From Gari tellinella (lineage: Eukaryota; Mollusca; Bivalvia; Cardiida; Psammobiidae), in the NCBI GenBank assembly GCA_922989275.2, contig OV277872.1:28350119-28414118 (forward strand): a DNA stretch of 64,000 nt, in the 5' to 3' direction. Positions within the stretch are counted from its first letter, which is position 1, and each line of letters starts with the position of its first letter. A program made the translations under genes and the position numbers. This document shows positions 22,382 to 33,613 of the stretch, piece after piece. A model generated the notes under the pieces. That model worked only from the letters and a program-made list of their open reading frames with translations. It made no database searches and was not told the origin of the DNA.

Positions 22382-22634
22382 TTAACCCATTACCCCATAG
22401 TTAATTTCTAGTTTTGAAGACAGGTGTCCACTTAAAGCAGGTTGTAAGTAAAGCAGAATGCGCCTTATGGCGCATTCTGCTTTACTTTCAGCCTGCTTTT
22501 AGCTACTATCTGCTAGAATATAGAAAATATTTCTTATGAGACAATATTGATGGATGCATAAATTTGAACTATTTTCTTCTGAGGAAGAATAAATCAAAGG
22601 CGTAAAAAGGCGTATTTATGGGGTGATGGGTTAA
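22382..22634. mobile_element. MITE family A (TTAA at both ends, PAL1 core)
   Basis: TTAACCCATTACCCCATAG left and ATGGGGTGATGGGTTAA right, one mismatch in 17. Apex GCGCCTTATGGCGC is fully paired. It lies 26 bp upstream of the exon 4 acceptor on the transcribed strand. Confidence 0.9.
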
Positions 22635-22705
22635 GACCTACCACATAAGGTTAGTAGCCACACATATAGTGTTTGGAGGAACATAAAGGAGAATAAGTTG
22701 AAAAG

Positions 22706-23230
22706 TTCCAGGGCTCCAGATAAGAGGGGGTAAACTGCTGCATTGCCTCATACATTAAAATTTAAAGCAAACATTAAATCATCCAAAAGATACACGTTTT
22801 CACTCCTTTAATCTATTACGAATTTTCAAAGAAATTGCTCCACTTAAGTCTTTATACAAGAATATGCATTGCACTCTAAGAAATAATTATTTCCTTATGC
22901 CCTAGCAGATGGTAGCTCAAAGGAGGCTGAAAGTAAATCAAAATGCTTCTAAATGAGCATTCTTCTTTACATTCAATCTGTTTTAAGCAACCACATACAT
23001 TAAGGGACTGAAAACTAGCCATGGGGACATATGACAGGTTAATGGACAATTCTAGGTTTCAATTTAGTATAGTCCATTTTTTACTTTTTAGGGTCGATTT
23101 TTACAATAAATGTCAAAATGACAAGGAGCCCTCTGATCAGGGTCTACACTGTTTTCATAGGACAAGTGTACTCCTCACATGTACACTGTTTGCAAATGAT
23201 GCAAATAATGCGTGACTAGGGTTCAAAGTG
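22706..23230. mobile_element. Cluster of degraded MITE pieces (E left end, A, B)
   Basis: A solo family E left end (CAGGGCTCCAGATAAGAGGG) at 22708, PAL1-like remnants at 22920-22990 and a family B half with CTCTGATCAGGGTCTACACT at 23125. No termini are complete. Confidence 0.5.
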
Positions 23231-23559
23231 TTATGGGTTAGTGCAGGACCAATGTAAAGCTCCTTATGGGTGCCATCTGTCTTTTCAAGAGCTCCATATA
23301 TAGATCTTCTCAATCTTTTTCCTGCTAATACAGAATACTGATCAATGGCTTTTGCAAACAGGTGAGATCCAAATGAGATGGACTCTGAATCTCATCTAAC
23401 CTACTTGACAGAGGAGGCAGGGGAATTAATGAAAGGCATATTTATGGAGTAATGGGTATGTATATGTAAGGCATCTGTGTACAATATTAATTTTCTTCAA
23501 CATACGGGTATTCTAGTTTCTACCCTTGTGACAAGTATACTCGTCATTAACAAACATTG

Positions 23560-23890
23560 TACTTATGTAGAGTACTTTTGTCCTATGCAAACAGTGTAGA
23601 CCCAGGTAAGAGGGCTCCTGCATGGGCCCCCTGATATGGTTGTGCACTGTTTGCCTTAGTGGTCAAAATGGACAAGACTTTAATGGAAATTGGAAATGTC
23701 CATTAAAAGTTTCAGGAGCACTTTTGTCCTATGCTAACAGTGTAGACCAAGGTAAGAGAACTCCTGCAGGAGCCCTCCGATCAGGGTTTGCACTGTATAA
23801 CTTTTGCAAAATCAACCATGTGTAGTCCAAATGGACTAGACTTCATTGGAAATGTCCAGTAAAAGTCTTCAGGGGTAAATGAGTTGAGGC
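23560..23890. mobile_element. Two adjacent degraded PAL2 (family B) fragments
   Basis: GCAAACAGTGTAGACCCAGG at 23587 and CTAACAGTGTAGACCAAGG at 23733, each followed by TCAGG or CAGGGGTAAATGAGTT ends. They look like a tandem duplication of one element. Confidence 0.5.
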
Positions 23891-23907
23891 ATATTGTGTG
23901 TACTTAC

Positions 23908-23988
23908 TCTGTTTAGAACTCCCACCTCCAGATACAAACATATCACAAACACATTCCAGCCAAGCCATATCAGAGACCAGGTGGTGTA
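23908..23988 (-). CDS. NKAIN: NKAIN-family protein, exon 3 (third membrane segment)
   Basis: 27 codons, phase 0 at both ends. The acceptor CTTATTTCAG precedes 23988 and the donor GTAAGTA follows 23908. It encodes residues 72-98. [20 protein letters not shown] forms most of TM3, followed by EVGVLNR. The W..LW..WN.F.ICFYL pattern is the NKAIN signature in this segment. It is too short to be found by frame length and was located by splice signals and by the fit between exons 2 and 4. Confidence 0.92.
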
Positions 23989-24049
23989 CTGAAATAAGAT
24001 GAAAAGTAATATTTATATATATATAATGGAACCCAATCAGAGAAACATA

Positions 24050-24305
24050 ATTAGCTCTTTCCCACATAGAAGTGCCTTTTAGCACATTTAATTTATTCTG
24101 CCACTGAAGAAAATACATCCAATTTAAACAGTCAATGTCATGAACATACATGTACCAAAAGAAATATTTTCTATATCATGCAGAATGTAGCTTAAAGCAG
24201 GCTAAAAGTAAAGCAGAATGCACCTTAAGGTGCATTCTGCTTTACTTTCAACCTGCTCTAAGTGGTAAACTGTCTTCAAAACCAGAAACAAGCTATGGGG
24301 TAAGA
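24050..24305. mobile_element. MITE family A (PAL1 core)
   Basis: Inverted orientation, ends TTAGCTCTTTCCCACATAG and GGCTATGGGGTAAG-like, with mutated TTAA. Apex GCACCTTAAGGTGC is fully paired, the opposite base-pair choice to the GTGCC/GGCAC copies. Confidence 0.7.
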
Positions 24306-24771
24306 ACTGTCACTAGCTTTTAAAACCCTAATTTCCACCTAAGAAGCACTTCTCATAATCTTCTCTTCCATATACTGTTGAGTGCTAAAACTAAATACTC
24401 ATTCATGGTTTTGTGTCAGGTGCTAGTTTAAAGCATGATGAAAGTAAAGCTGGAAGTTCCTTTAGAAGGTAAAGCAGACAGCTCTTTTCTGCTTTACATT
24501 CATCTTGCAGTGCTATGTACATGAAGTTTAAGCAGTACCGGTAGTTTTCTCTAAACGCAGTTGGATATCTGTGATATTCACTATTTCCAATGAAGGAAAA
24601 GATCTTCCCTATGGATGTTAAGTTTTCAACTGGTAAATCCAGCTTAAGTACTGCATGCTTAAGTAGGGCTTGCTTGCATTAATTTTTTAAGTTTAAACAA
24701 AGAGTCATCGTCAGACGTAGTTTGAATTAAAAGTCCTTGTCTACTGAAACTTCATGTCATTGGCATGTATG

Positions 24772-24963
24772 CAGGGCTCCAGATAAGAGGGAGAAAACTG
24801 AACAAATCAAACATTTTCTCACTCATTTTAGCACCAAATCCTATGGTGTTACTACTTATTAGAATCGTCTCAAAGAGACGATTCTAATAAGTTGTGACAT
24901 CATAGGGGTTAAAGAAGAAAAAAAGATTTTAGTTTTTTAAATACCCCCCTTATCTGGAGCTCT
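24772..24963. mobile_element. MITE family E (PAL3 core), near-complete
   Basis: CAGGGCTCCAGATAAGAGGG left, CCCTTATCTGGAGCTCTG right. Hairpin TTAGAATCGTCTC-AAA-GAGACGATTCTAA. Confidence 0.85.
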
Positions 24964-25302
24964 GATGTTTGCATTATTGACAACCAATGTGCCTGTGATT
25001 GGTACACTTGTTCTATGCTAGTTGCGATATCGTAACTGTATTGCGGAGTAGACCTTGGTCTAGAGTTAGAGGTACAGTACTGCAGCTAGTTCTATGCAAA
25101 CACTGCAGACCCAGATCATATGGTTCCTACAAAAGGCTCATGACCAGTGTCTGCACTTTTCGTCATTTTGCAGTAAGAGAGGCTATGCCTGTTCCAAGCA
25201 AACAGTTTGGAACCAGATTGTCAGATTAAAATAAATTGTCAGAATTTTGAACAGGTTTTCATTTTCTACAGTTTATTTCATTGAATTCGCATTTAGTTTT
25301 AT

Positions 25303-25547
25303 TTAACCCTTTGAACCCTAGTCCTGCATATAGGCATCCATTTCAAACAGTGTACATGTGAAAAGTACATTTGTCCTGTGCAAACAGTGCAGACCCAGAT
25401 CAGAGGGCTCCTAAAGGAGCCCTCTGATCAGGGTCTTCACTGTTTGTCATAATTCCAAACAGTGACAAAAACAGAAAGTCAGAAATGGACCAGACTTAAA
25501 TGGAAACTGGAATTTTCCATTTAAAGTTTCAGGGAGGAAAGAGTTAA
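25303..25547. mobile_element. MITE family B (TTAA at both ends, PAL2 core)
   Basis: TTAACCCTTTGAACCCTAGT left, AGGGAGGAAAGAGTTAA right. Hairpin GAGGGCTCC-TAAA-GGAGCCCTC within CAAACAGTGCAGACCC. Confidence 0.88.
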
Positions 25548-25642
25548 ACAGGGACAGAATAATCTCATAGTTGGACTATTCTCCATTACATTTCAATGAT
25601 TTGATAAGTTACTAAGTAGAAGTTTTTGAAATACGTTTCTAT

Positions 25643-25901
25643 TTAACCCATTACACCATAGTCTGTATCTGGTTTTGAAGACAGTTAGTGAACACTTAAA
25701 GCAGACTGAATTATAAAGCAGATTGCACCTTAAGGCGCATTTAGCTTCACTTTCAGTCTGCTTTAAGGTACCATCTGCTAAAATATAGAAAATATTTCTT
25801 TTGAAACATGTACATGTTCAGACTTTAATTTGGAACTATTTTCTTCAGTGGAGGAATAAATCAAAGTGCTAAAAGGCATTTCTATGAGGGAAAAGGGTTA
25901 A
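25643..25901. mobile_element. MITE family A (TTAA at both ends)
   Basis: TTAACCCATTACACCATAGT left, AGGGAAAAGGGTTAA right. The PAL1 arms have diverged (GATTGCACC against GGCGCATTTAGC). Confidence 0.75.
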
Positions 25902-26590
25902 AAAAGATCTGTGTTTCTGCAGGAAGAGGTTTTAATCTGATTTGATAAATTTAATACAATGACGTTATTGAGACGTCCGAGCACAGCAGAAAACAAACAT
26001 ACCACTCCCAGCAAGATATCCTGGACTGCAGAGAGCTCTGGAAACATAGCAGAGATTCTGATAACATGGAGGACTTAATATCTCTGTGTGAGAGCACTAA
26101 ACCTACTTAAAACTGCTTCTGTAATAGGCTTGACAGAAATAACTAAAGGAGGAGCACTTTAACATTTCCCTGATGCAATTGGATTTTAGCTTAATGACGA
26201 GTGACAAAACAGATTGAATCCAGATCATAGGCCGCTGGATTCAAGCTGTTTGCAAGTTTATGTAAGTCAATTTCCCTCCCTAAAACGATCCCTCCGAACA
26301 ACGAATACATTTTTGTCTCCCAATGGGTGTCGTTGTAGAGAGTGAGCGCTGTAATTATGAGGAAAAGGCAATTATTTTAGAATTTTACTTAATCTTTTAC
26401 GTCATAGCCTGTTAATCTAGTTGTGTAGCACATATCCTCCATGACTGTATAAAATGGAACTATTATTTTAGTGAGGAATGAATGAAAAGGGAAAAAAGGT
26501 GTATACGTTTAATATGGAGTAAAGGGTTAAACACTGAATTCAAGGCTAAGCCACATTTTGATGGAAAGGGCTGTATACAGTATTGCCTTA

Positions 26591-26946
26591 TACAGTGACC
26601 CCTCCCTAATAGTAAAACGACTCTCCCAACAATGACCCCCTCCTTACAACGACCTATGCCGTAGTTCCCTAAACAGGACAATTCATGCTGCAATATCGTC
26701 AGCAATAAACATTGTCGGCTGCTATTTTTCTCAAAGTTACATGATTGACATTTTAACAGAAACAACTTCCTGACGAGTGACAAACATCTTGAATCCAGAT
26801 CAGATGCTGCGTTACGCAGCGTCTGATCTGGATTCAAGCTGTTTGCAAATGTAAATCAATTTCCCTCCCTTTAAAGACTCCCTCCGAACAACGCACACAA
26901 TCTATGTCTCCCATTGCGTGTCGTTGTAGAGAGGGAGCTCTGTGTA
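26591..26946. mobile_element. MITE family H (TA-flanked, PAL2 core)
   Basis: TA-CAGTGACCCCTCCCTAATA left and TCGTTGTAGAGAGGGAGCTC-TGTGTA right, pogo/Tigger-like. Second-level repeats (CTTACAACGACC, CTCCGAACAACGC) flank a PAL2 hairpin whose apex is CTGCG-TTA-CGCAG. A second degraded copy spans 26220-26350. Confidence 0.75.
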
Positions 26947-26973
26947 TAACAAAATTAACATCCCTACAGATGA

Positions 26974-27223
26974 TACAGTGGAGAATTTGTTATTCTTTCC
27001 CGTTTAAACGCAAACGTACGCAAACGCAAAACACTAAAACGTAGAAAAGTACAACTTTTGGACAATTCTGATATTTCATGTTTATCTTAGTGGCAAACAG
27101 TTTGGAGCCTGATCAGACGCCGGGTTACCCGGCGTCTGATCTGGCTCCAAACTGTTTGCACTGCAAATAATAGTTTTAGCGTAAACGCGTTTATTGGGAA
27201 AGAATAACACATTCTCCACTGTA
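26974..27223. mobile_element. MITE family I (TA target, PAL2 core)
   Basis: TA-CAGTGGAGAATTTGTTATTC left; the right end reads inward CAGTGGAGAATGTGTTATTC, a 19/20 match. TA is duplicated. The PAL2 core is perfect, with apex CCGGG-TTA-CCCGG. Exactly 250 bp. Confidence 0.9.
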
Positions 27224-27762
27224 ATAAAACCTTCTTACAGTCACAATAGAAGAGTTGACTATAAACACTGTTACGTAATAAGGAAGGTAAAGTTTCAATA
27301 GTGACCTGTCAGATTAGCCTCAGGATATAATGCATACACTACAGTACCCTTCAACTTTTTCCTGCCAATCACGACTTGACTGGTATTTGCAATCAGTTAG
27401 GATCCAGATCTAACAAGCTCTGCATGATCTGAAACCACACCAAACTGTTTGTTGCTGGTCTGTAGGTTTTTCAAATTAAAATACATAAATCATAGTTTGA
27501 CTTATTTATGCAGACAACAATCTAAAAGCAGGTCATAGTACCACAGGAAAAAGGTTTCACTGGCCAGTTATATCATCTGCTTAAAATATGCTGTCTCTTA
27601 ATTAGTTCTTAAAACAGTGTCCCGACTATTTTTCATAATATTCTCAATATGAACTTCAATAAATTTAGATCCTGATCAGACATGAGGTTAGTCTGAGTCT
27701 CCATCTAATCTGTATCAAAACCTTTTGGCAAATGCATTGAGTTGCACTAAGATATAGTAATG

Positions 27763-27975
27763 GTTTACCCTTATCTCGCCTAAATATCATCTGCTTTGAA
27801 ACGGTTGTCTGCAAATTTGGTAAAATTCAGATTTATACATTTTGAAATTGAAGAAACCTAAAATCACATCTCAAACAGATTTGATCCAGATCAGACGCCG
27901 CGTTACGCGGCGTCTGGTCTGGATCAAAACGGTTTGCAATAACAGATCTAGTCTTGATTTGCAGGATAAGGGTTA
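27763..27975. mobile_element. MITE family L (PAL2 core)
   Basis: GTTTACCCTTATCTCGCC left, GCAGGATAAGGGTTAA right. Hairpin AACAGATTTGATCCAGATC with apex CCGCG-TTA-CGCGG. A copy lies at 40925-41125. Confidence 0.7.
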
Positions 27976-28099
27976 AGCTGACACTATTATTGTCATATGA
28001 CACAACTCTGGACATACCGAGCCATAAACCTACCAATTACCTTAACCAATTACACCATTAAGACATCAGATTACATCGTTGTACAGTTAAACCTTGCTG

Positions 28100-28620
28100 T
28101 ACCAACCACATACAAGATTTATTGACACAGTTAAAGACAGGTTTAAGTTTATAGCAGGATGAAAGTAAATCAGAAAGCTCCCCTATTTGGGAAGATTTTT
28201 GCTGAACTTTTATTCTGCTTTAAGTACTCATTAGTAGCCTTTTACAATTAAATTATTTGTGGCTTATACCTTAAACCAATCACTTGAAAAGATTTCATTT
28301 AAGTGGAGGTTTACTGTATTTCATATACATTAATTGTTGTTCCCACAACTGAGAAAGATGTAACTTCTATGTATACCCCATTGACACAGAAACTGCAATC
28401 AAGACTGAAATAATACCCCATAGCCTGTTTCTAGTTTTGAAGATATGTGACCACTTAAAGCAGGTTAAAAGTAAAGCAGATTGAGAATGGGCATTTAAAG
28501 CTATAAGCTGCTAGAATATAGACATTATTTCTTATGATTTTTATTTGTTACGGTATACCGTATGAAATTGGAACTATTTTCTTCAGTAGAGAAATTAATT
28601 CAAGGTATGAAAAGTGTTAT
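28100..28620. mobile_element. Degraded family D and family A elements
   Basis: CAGTTAAACCTTGCTGTACC near 28084 to TGGAGGTTTACTGTA at 28318 is a weak family D copy. ACCCCATAGCCTGTTTCTAG at 28414 opens a family A copy that lost its right arm. The rest to 29270 shows nothing recognisable. Confidence 0.5.
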
Positions 28621-29272
28621 TTTTGTTACAATCCCGCCTACACACATTTTTATCTAGCTTATATTATGAAAAATATAAGAGCAGACTAAAATTGAAGCAA
28701 ACAGTTTTAAGGATTACGCGTAATCACTGGGAGTTTTAGGGAATTGATGAAATGTCAATTTTTTCATGAAATTAATAGATTTGTATTATCATGACATTTC
28801 TTTTAAATATCATGGTCTAATGAACGTTAATACAAAGTTTCTCGCACAAGTGAATAAAAATAAGTGAACAGTGTGCATAGAAGCAAGGACAATTAACAAA
28901 CCAAGACATCTGTCTTGTTAATAAGGTTAACAAAACATTTCATAGCGTGGTACTTGCCTTTGAAATAAATGACTGAACATGGTAAGATTCATATGATTAC
29001 TTAAATTTAACCAAAAGTAACTGCCAAATACATGTATTATGAAAATTCAAATAAAAGCTTCAAAATTACACCTTTTCCCTGGGAGATTTTAGGGTTTTCG
29101 TGAAATCCCTGATTTTTCAGAGATTTCATGTATTTCTTGATTACACGTCATCCCTGTAACATATATACGTGTATAGCAAACAGTAGTGGGGCTTCACAAA
29201 TTGCAGTGTCTCTTTAGGTTTTAAACTGTTAACTGATAAACATTTAATATGTGTACTTTTGTGACTGATACA

Positions 29273-29815
29273 TTAACCAACTACTCAATCATACGTACAC
29301 ATTTTAACACCTTTAATCTATTTTTCCAATTGATTTGACTGAAGAAAATACTTTCAATTTATACAAACATGAATATGTACCCAAGAAATATTTACTATAA
29401 TTATGTCTATATCCTTGCAGATCTATGTATGGTAGCTTAACTCTTTCCTCCCTGAAACTTTAAATGGACAATTCCTGTTTCCATTTCAGTCCAGTCCATT
29501 TCTGACTTTTAAGGGTTGTTTTTGTCAGTGATTGGCATTATTACAAACAGTGAAGACCCTGATCAGAGGGCTCCTTTCGGAGCCCTCTGATCTGGGTCTT
29601 CACTGTTTGCACAGGACAAGTATACTATTCACATGTACACTGTTTGAAAAGGACGCCTATAGGCGTGACTAGGGTTCAAAGGGTTAAAGCAGACTGGAAG
29701 TAAAGCAGAATGTGCCTTCAGGCGCATTCTGCTTTACTTTCAAACTGCTTTAAGTGCAGGTCACCGTACTCACCTATCTTCAATACCAGAAACAGGCTAT
29801 GGGTAAATGGGTTAA
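29273..29815. mobile_element. MITE family A, split by a nested family B insertion
   Basis: Left part 29273-29440 ends ...GTATGGTAGCTTAA; right part 29684-29815 resumes TTAAAGCAGACTGGAAGTAA and ends GGGTAAATGGGTTAA. Removing the insertion restores the uninterrupted family A layout. Confidence 0.85.
29437..29687. mobile_element. MITE family B nested in a family A stem
   Basis: TTAA copies at 29437-29440 and 29684-29687 bracket a full 251-bp family B element (CTCTTTCCTCCCTGAAAC ... AGGGTTCAAAGGG). Hairpin GGGCTCC-TTTC-GGAGCCC. The target was the single TTAA of the host's TAGCTTAAAGCAGG, directly showing TTAA duplication. Confidence 0.92.
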
Positions 29816-29894
29816 TAGGTTAAGAAAACCCCAGCTTAGTTCGAGCTAACCAGTTTTTTTCTAGATGACTAGTCATGGGTACAGAATTTTAATT

Positions 29895-30120
29895 TTAACT
29901 CTTTGCATGCTAGCCGCGGATAAACCAGCCACAGTGGTTGACTTTGCAAACAGTTTGGATCCTGATGAAATGCCGCGTTATGCGGCGTCTCATCAGGATC
30001 CATACTGTTTGACACTCTGACCATGTTTTGAAAAGAAATTTAGAAAAATCTATTTTTAGAACAATAGCAGACGACAAAATGTTGCAGACGAAAAAAATTA
30101 ACCAGCATGCAAAGAGTTAA
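29895..30120. mobile_element. MITE family C (TTAA target duplication, PAL2 core)
   Basis: TTAACTCTTTGCATGCTAGC left; the right end reads inward TTAACTCTTTGCATGCTGG. Core GGATCCTGATGAAATGCC with apex CCGCG-TTA-TGCGG. It is the clearest family C copy. Confidence 0.92.
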
Positions 30121-30151
30121 CCCTTCCTTTGTACCGTATAGCCTGAATTGA

Positions 30152-30389
30152 CAAACCCTTTCCCTGATAGAAGCGCCTTTTAGCACATTTAATTTATACC
30201 TCCACTGATGAAAAATGTTCAAATTGATATAGCCTAAGAAATATTTTCTATATCCTAGCAGGTGGTAGCTTAAAGCAGGCTGAAAGTAAAGCAGAATGCG
30301 CCTTGAGGCGCATTCTGCTTTACTTTCAACCTGCTTTAAGTGATCACATGTTTTCATAACTAGAAACTGGCTATTGGGTAAAGGGTTAA
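30152..30389. mobile_element. MITE family A (PAL1 core)
   Basis: AACCCTTTCCCTGATAGAAG left, GGGTAAAGGGTTAA right. Apex GCGCCTTGAGGCGC is fully paired. Confidence 0.8.
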
Positions 30390-30684
30390 AAGCCATATAA
30401 TTCAAACCTGGAAATACACTAGGATCCAAACTGTCCCAGCCTGACAGTTGAACTCCTAGTAAGTGTTCTTCTATTCAAAGGACTTTTTGTTAAAACAACA
30501 CCAAGCAATGAAAACTGGGCAGCCATTTTGTAGGCACTTATATTACAACAGACGAAGGGTTAATCAGAATTTTTTGTCACTTACAAATGATTTAACGTGT
30601 AAATTTTAATGAGTGTGTAGTACTGTGTACCTAATGAGGATAAAAATAGTTTCTCTCTACTGCATTGTTATAAATGTAATGGTT

Positions 30685-30732
30685 TTGGGGGTTTGGGGTT
30701 GTTTGTTTGTTTTGGGTTTTTTTTGGGGGGTC
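30685..30732 (+). repeat. G-run tract, possible G-quadruplex
   Basis: Runs of 5, 4, 3 and 6 G separated by T-rich loops. This satisfies the four-run rule, although one loop is long (TTGTTTGTTTGTTTT). Confidence 0.5.
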
Positions 30733-30839
30733 CCTTAAGTGTTGCTCATAAAAAAAGTTATTATTTAAAATTCAAGAATCAATCTGGACCACCAGCAGCT
30801 TAAGGGCTAAGGTAACAACAGTGTTTTTGTCAGTATGAT

Positions 30840-31250
30840 TAACAGGAAGTATCATCTTAACAAAACTCCATGACCTGCTTCTGGTCTTCAGGCTTTATTT
30901 TCAGCCCGCTTAAGCAACTATCTAAGCTACTATCTGCTTGAATATAAAAACTATTTTTATGATACATTTTCATGCCTATATAAAGTAGAACTATTTCTTC
31001 AGTGGAGGAATGAATTTGAGGCTTAAAATGCATTTTATGGGGTTATGGGAAGCATCATCTTTAGTCCTTTGGTATTGACAAGAGAAACATGACAACAGCT
31101 CTTGATTCCAGTTAAACAGAAACAATGCAACAAAATAAAAGCAGTGTTTTCATCTGAAAAGAGATGCCAGAGTTATATTAGTTATTTGGCATGTGATCTT
31201 GCTCCAAACTATTGTATTTGTACATCCCCCCCCCCCCCCACCCCCCCAAA
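30840..31250. mobile_element. Degraded family A remnants and a poly-C tract
   Basis: CAGCCCGCTTAAGCAACTATC and TTTTATGGGGTTATGGG show an old family A copy to 31048. A C-tract with one A starts at 31226. Confidence 0.4.
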
Positions 31251-31507
31251 GTAATCCCTCAAAAGAAGATGGATGGCTTCAGCCTTGTATAGATCTAATC
31301 CATTTACACAATAAATATGTATTTTCTGCCTTTGATTTATAATTTTATTCCTCAACAGATGGATGTGATCATTATATACAATGTAATTCCACTTAATACA
31401 GCCATAGATAACAACCATAACAAATGTTGCCTTCATCCTAGCATATGGTGACTGTAACCACAGGTAGCTGAACGTAAAGCAAGATTCTGCATTACTTTCA
31501 GTCTGCT

Positions 31508-31765
31508 TTAACCCATTACCCCATTGGCAGAGCCTTTTTCTAGTTTTGAAGATAGGTGACCACTTAATGCAGGTTGAAAGAAAAGCAGAATGTGCTTTAA
31601 GGCGCATTCTGCTTTACTTTCAGTTTGCTTTAAGCTACAATCATCTAAAATAAAGAAAATATTTCTCATGATACATATTCATGACTATATAAATTGGAGC
31701 TAATTTCAACAATTGAGACATGAATCAAAGGCGTAAAAAGGTGTTTTTATGGGGTATTGGGTTAA
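31508..31765. mobile_element. MITE family A nested in another family A element
   Basis: TTAACCCATTACCCCATTGG left, TATGGGGTATTGGGTTAA right. Host sequence on the left ends GCATTACTTTCAGTCTGC. On the right it resumes GTGGTTAACTATAGGGTAAA, so the element again landed in the TTAA at the base of a PAL1 stem. Confidence 0.85.
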
Positions 31766-31950
31766 GTGGTTAACTATAGGGTAAAAGGTTAATTAACAGT
31801 TAAATTGACAGGTGGCTGATAAATAAACTTTTTTAAATTATTACGAGTGATGGATATGTTAGACCTTATCCTGCTAATACTGTAATAGCATACAGTGGAA
31901 TGGACTTTATTTTATCCCAATAAACGTGTTTATATTATTTGCTAAAACAG

Positions 31951-32201
31951 TTAACTCTTTCCTCCCTGAAACTTAAAATTGACAATCCCAGTTTCCATTT
32001 TAGTCTAGTCCATTTCTGACTTTTTAAGGTTGTTTTTATCAATGTTTTGAATTATGACAAACAGTGAAGACCCAGATCAGAGGGCTCCATAAGGAGCCCT
32101 CTGATCGGGGTATTCACTGTTTGCATAGGACAAGTGCACTTTTCGCATGTGTACTGTTTGAAAAGGACGCCTATATGCGGGACTAGGGTTCAAAGGGTTA
32201 A
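31951..32201. mobile_element. MITE family B (TTAA at both ends, PAL2 core)
   Basis: TTAACTCTTTCCTCCCTGAA left, GGGTTCAAAGGGTTAA right. Hairpin GGGCTCC-ATAA-GGAGCCC. The sequence to the left (TACAGTGGAATGGAC... at 31891) looks like a family I left end, so it is probably nested too. Confidence 0.88.
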
Positions 32202-32697
32202 TATGTGGAGTTCGATAACAGTTTGGAAATTTGAGTCAGATCAGATGTTGGGTAATACATCATCGGATCCCATCTAGTCACTCACTCATTGGCACTATAT
32301 TCCATCCTTCCGGGTATAACACTTTACAGTTGAGAAGACGTTGGTCTTTCCCGTCAACCCATTACCCCTTGATAAATGCATCTTTTTACGCATTGAATTT
32401 AATCTATATATTAACTGAAGAAAATTATTTCCCTTATACAGTTATGAATATTTCATCATAATCATCATCATCAACGGATTTTTGATTATCGTGCAGATTC
32501 AGGGGCAGTTATCCACATCAATGGGCCCCTTTCTAGGTAGCTGGCTTGCTGCATGCATTGCAGTTCTTACTTCTTATTTCTATATCCTTTACTTCCGACC
32601 TGCTTTAAGTGTCACCTGTCTTCAAAACTAGAAACAGGCTATGAAGTAATGAATCAGTGATTCAAACTTGCTGAAATTTATAGCAGACAGGGATTAT

Positions 32698-32890
32698 CAG
32701 GGCTCCAGATAAGAGGGAGTAAACTGCACAATTCCAACATTTTCTCACTTATTTCAGCATCAAATCCTATGGTGTTACTACTCATTAGAATCGTCTCTTC
32801 GAGACGATTCTAATGAGTAGTGACACCATAGGGTTTAAAACAGATATAAAGATTTTAGTTTTTGAAATACCCCTCTTATCTGGAGCCCTG
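32698..32890. mobile_element. MITE family E with 6-bp target duplication (PAL3 core)
   Basis: CAGGGCTCCAGATAAGAGGG left and CCTCTTATCTGGAGCCCTG right, near-perfect terminal repeats. GATTAT is duplicated at 32692-32697 and 32891-32896. CAGGG ends with a ~6-bp duplication suggest a hAT-like origin. It ends 14 bp from the exon 2 donor. Confidence 0.92.
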
Positions 32891-32901
32891 GATTATACTT
32901 A

Positions 32902-33195
<294 letters not shown>

Positions 33196-33212
33196 TCACC
33201 ACTCACAAAGAT

Positions 33213-33483
33213 TTAACCCTTTCTCCCCCCCCCCCCCGAGCCTTATAGTGCAATCAGTTTATAACTTCACTGAAGATAAATATAGTTCCAATAATTTATA
33301 CAGCCAAGAAAATGCACCATACTAAATATGTTCTATATATTCTAGAAGATGACCCCAGTAGCTTTAAGCAGGCTGAAAGTAAAGCAAAATGTGCCTAAGG
33401 TGCTGCATTCTGCTTTACTTTCAACCTGCTTTAGTGGTCACCTGTCTTCAAAACTAGAAACAGGCTTTTGGGTAAAGGGTTAA
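33213..33483. mobile_element. MITE family A (TTAA at both ends)
   Basis: TTAACCCTTTCTCCCC left with an expanded C-tract, GGGTAAAGGGTTAA right. PAL1 core with apex GTGCCTAAGGTGC. Confidence 0.8.
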
Positions 33484-33544
33484 TTAATTTAACTTACCTG
33501 TAATTTAAGCCAAAACCAGTTTAAAATAAATTCTTGTTCTGTTT

Positions 33545-33613
33545 TAAATGCCAACTATCTGACCCAGGACCCCTTGTTTACAGGACAAGTGCCCTCTTGT
33601 CTGAGCTATCAGG
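33545..33613 (-). repeat. tRNA-like sequence (SINE head or tRNA pseudogene)
   Basis: Read on the minus strand: GCCCTGATAGCTCAG, then AGAGGGCACTTGTCCTGTAA and GGGGTCCTGGGTCAGAT. The layout resembles tRNA-Thr with a TGT anticodon position, but the T-arm and box B are broken. It is not a functional tRNA. Confidence 0.5.

Noticed and set aside
26463..26837. 124-codon minus-strand frame
   Set aside because: It falls inside the family H MITE; similar peptides (GRCKEG..VGRVV) appear at the 47.9-kb copy.
30040..30429. 129-codon minus-strand frame
   Set aside because: It crosses family C and family A elements and has no domain features.
31209..31607. 132-codon minus-strand frame
   Set aside because: It spans a C-tract and two nested family A elements, a chance frame.
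33545..33613. Functional tRNA-Thr on the minus strand
   Set aside because: The T-arm and box B are broken; only the 5' half resembles a tRNA.
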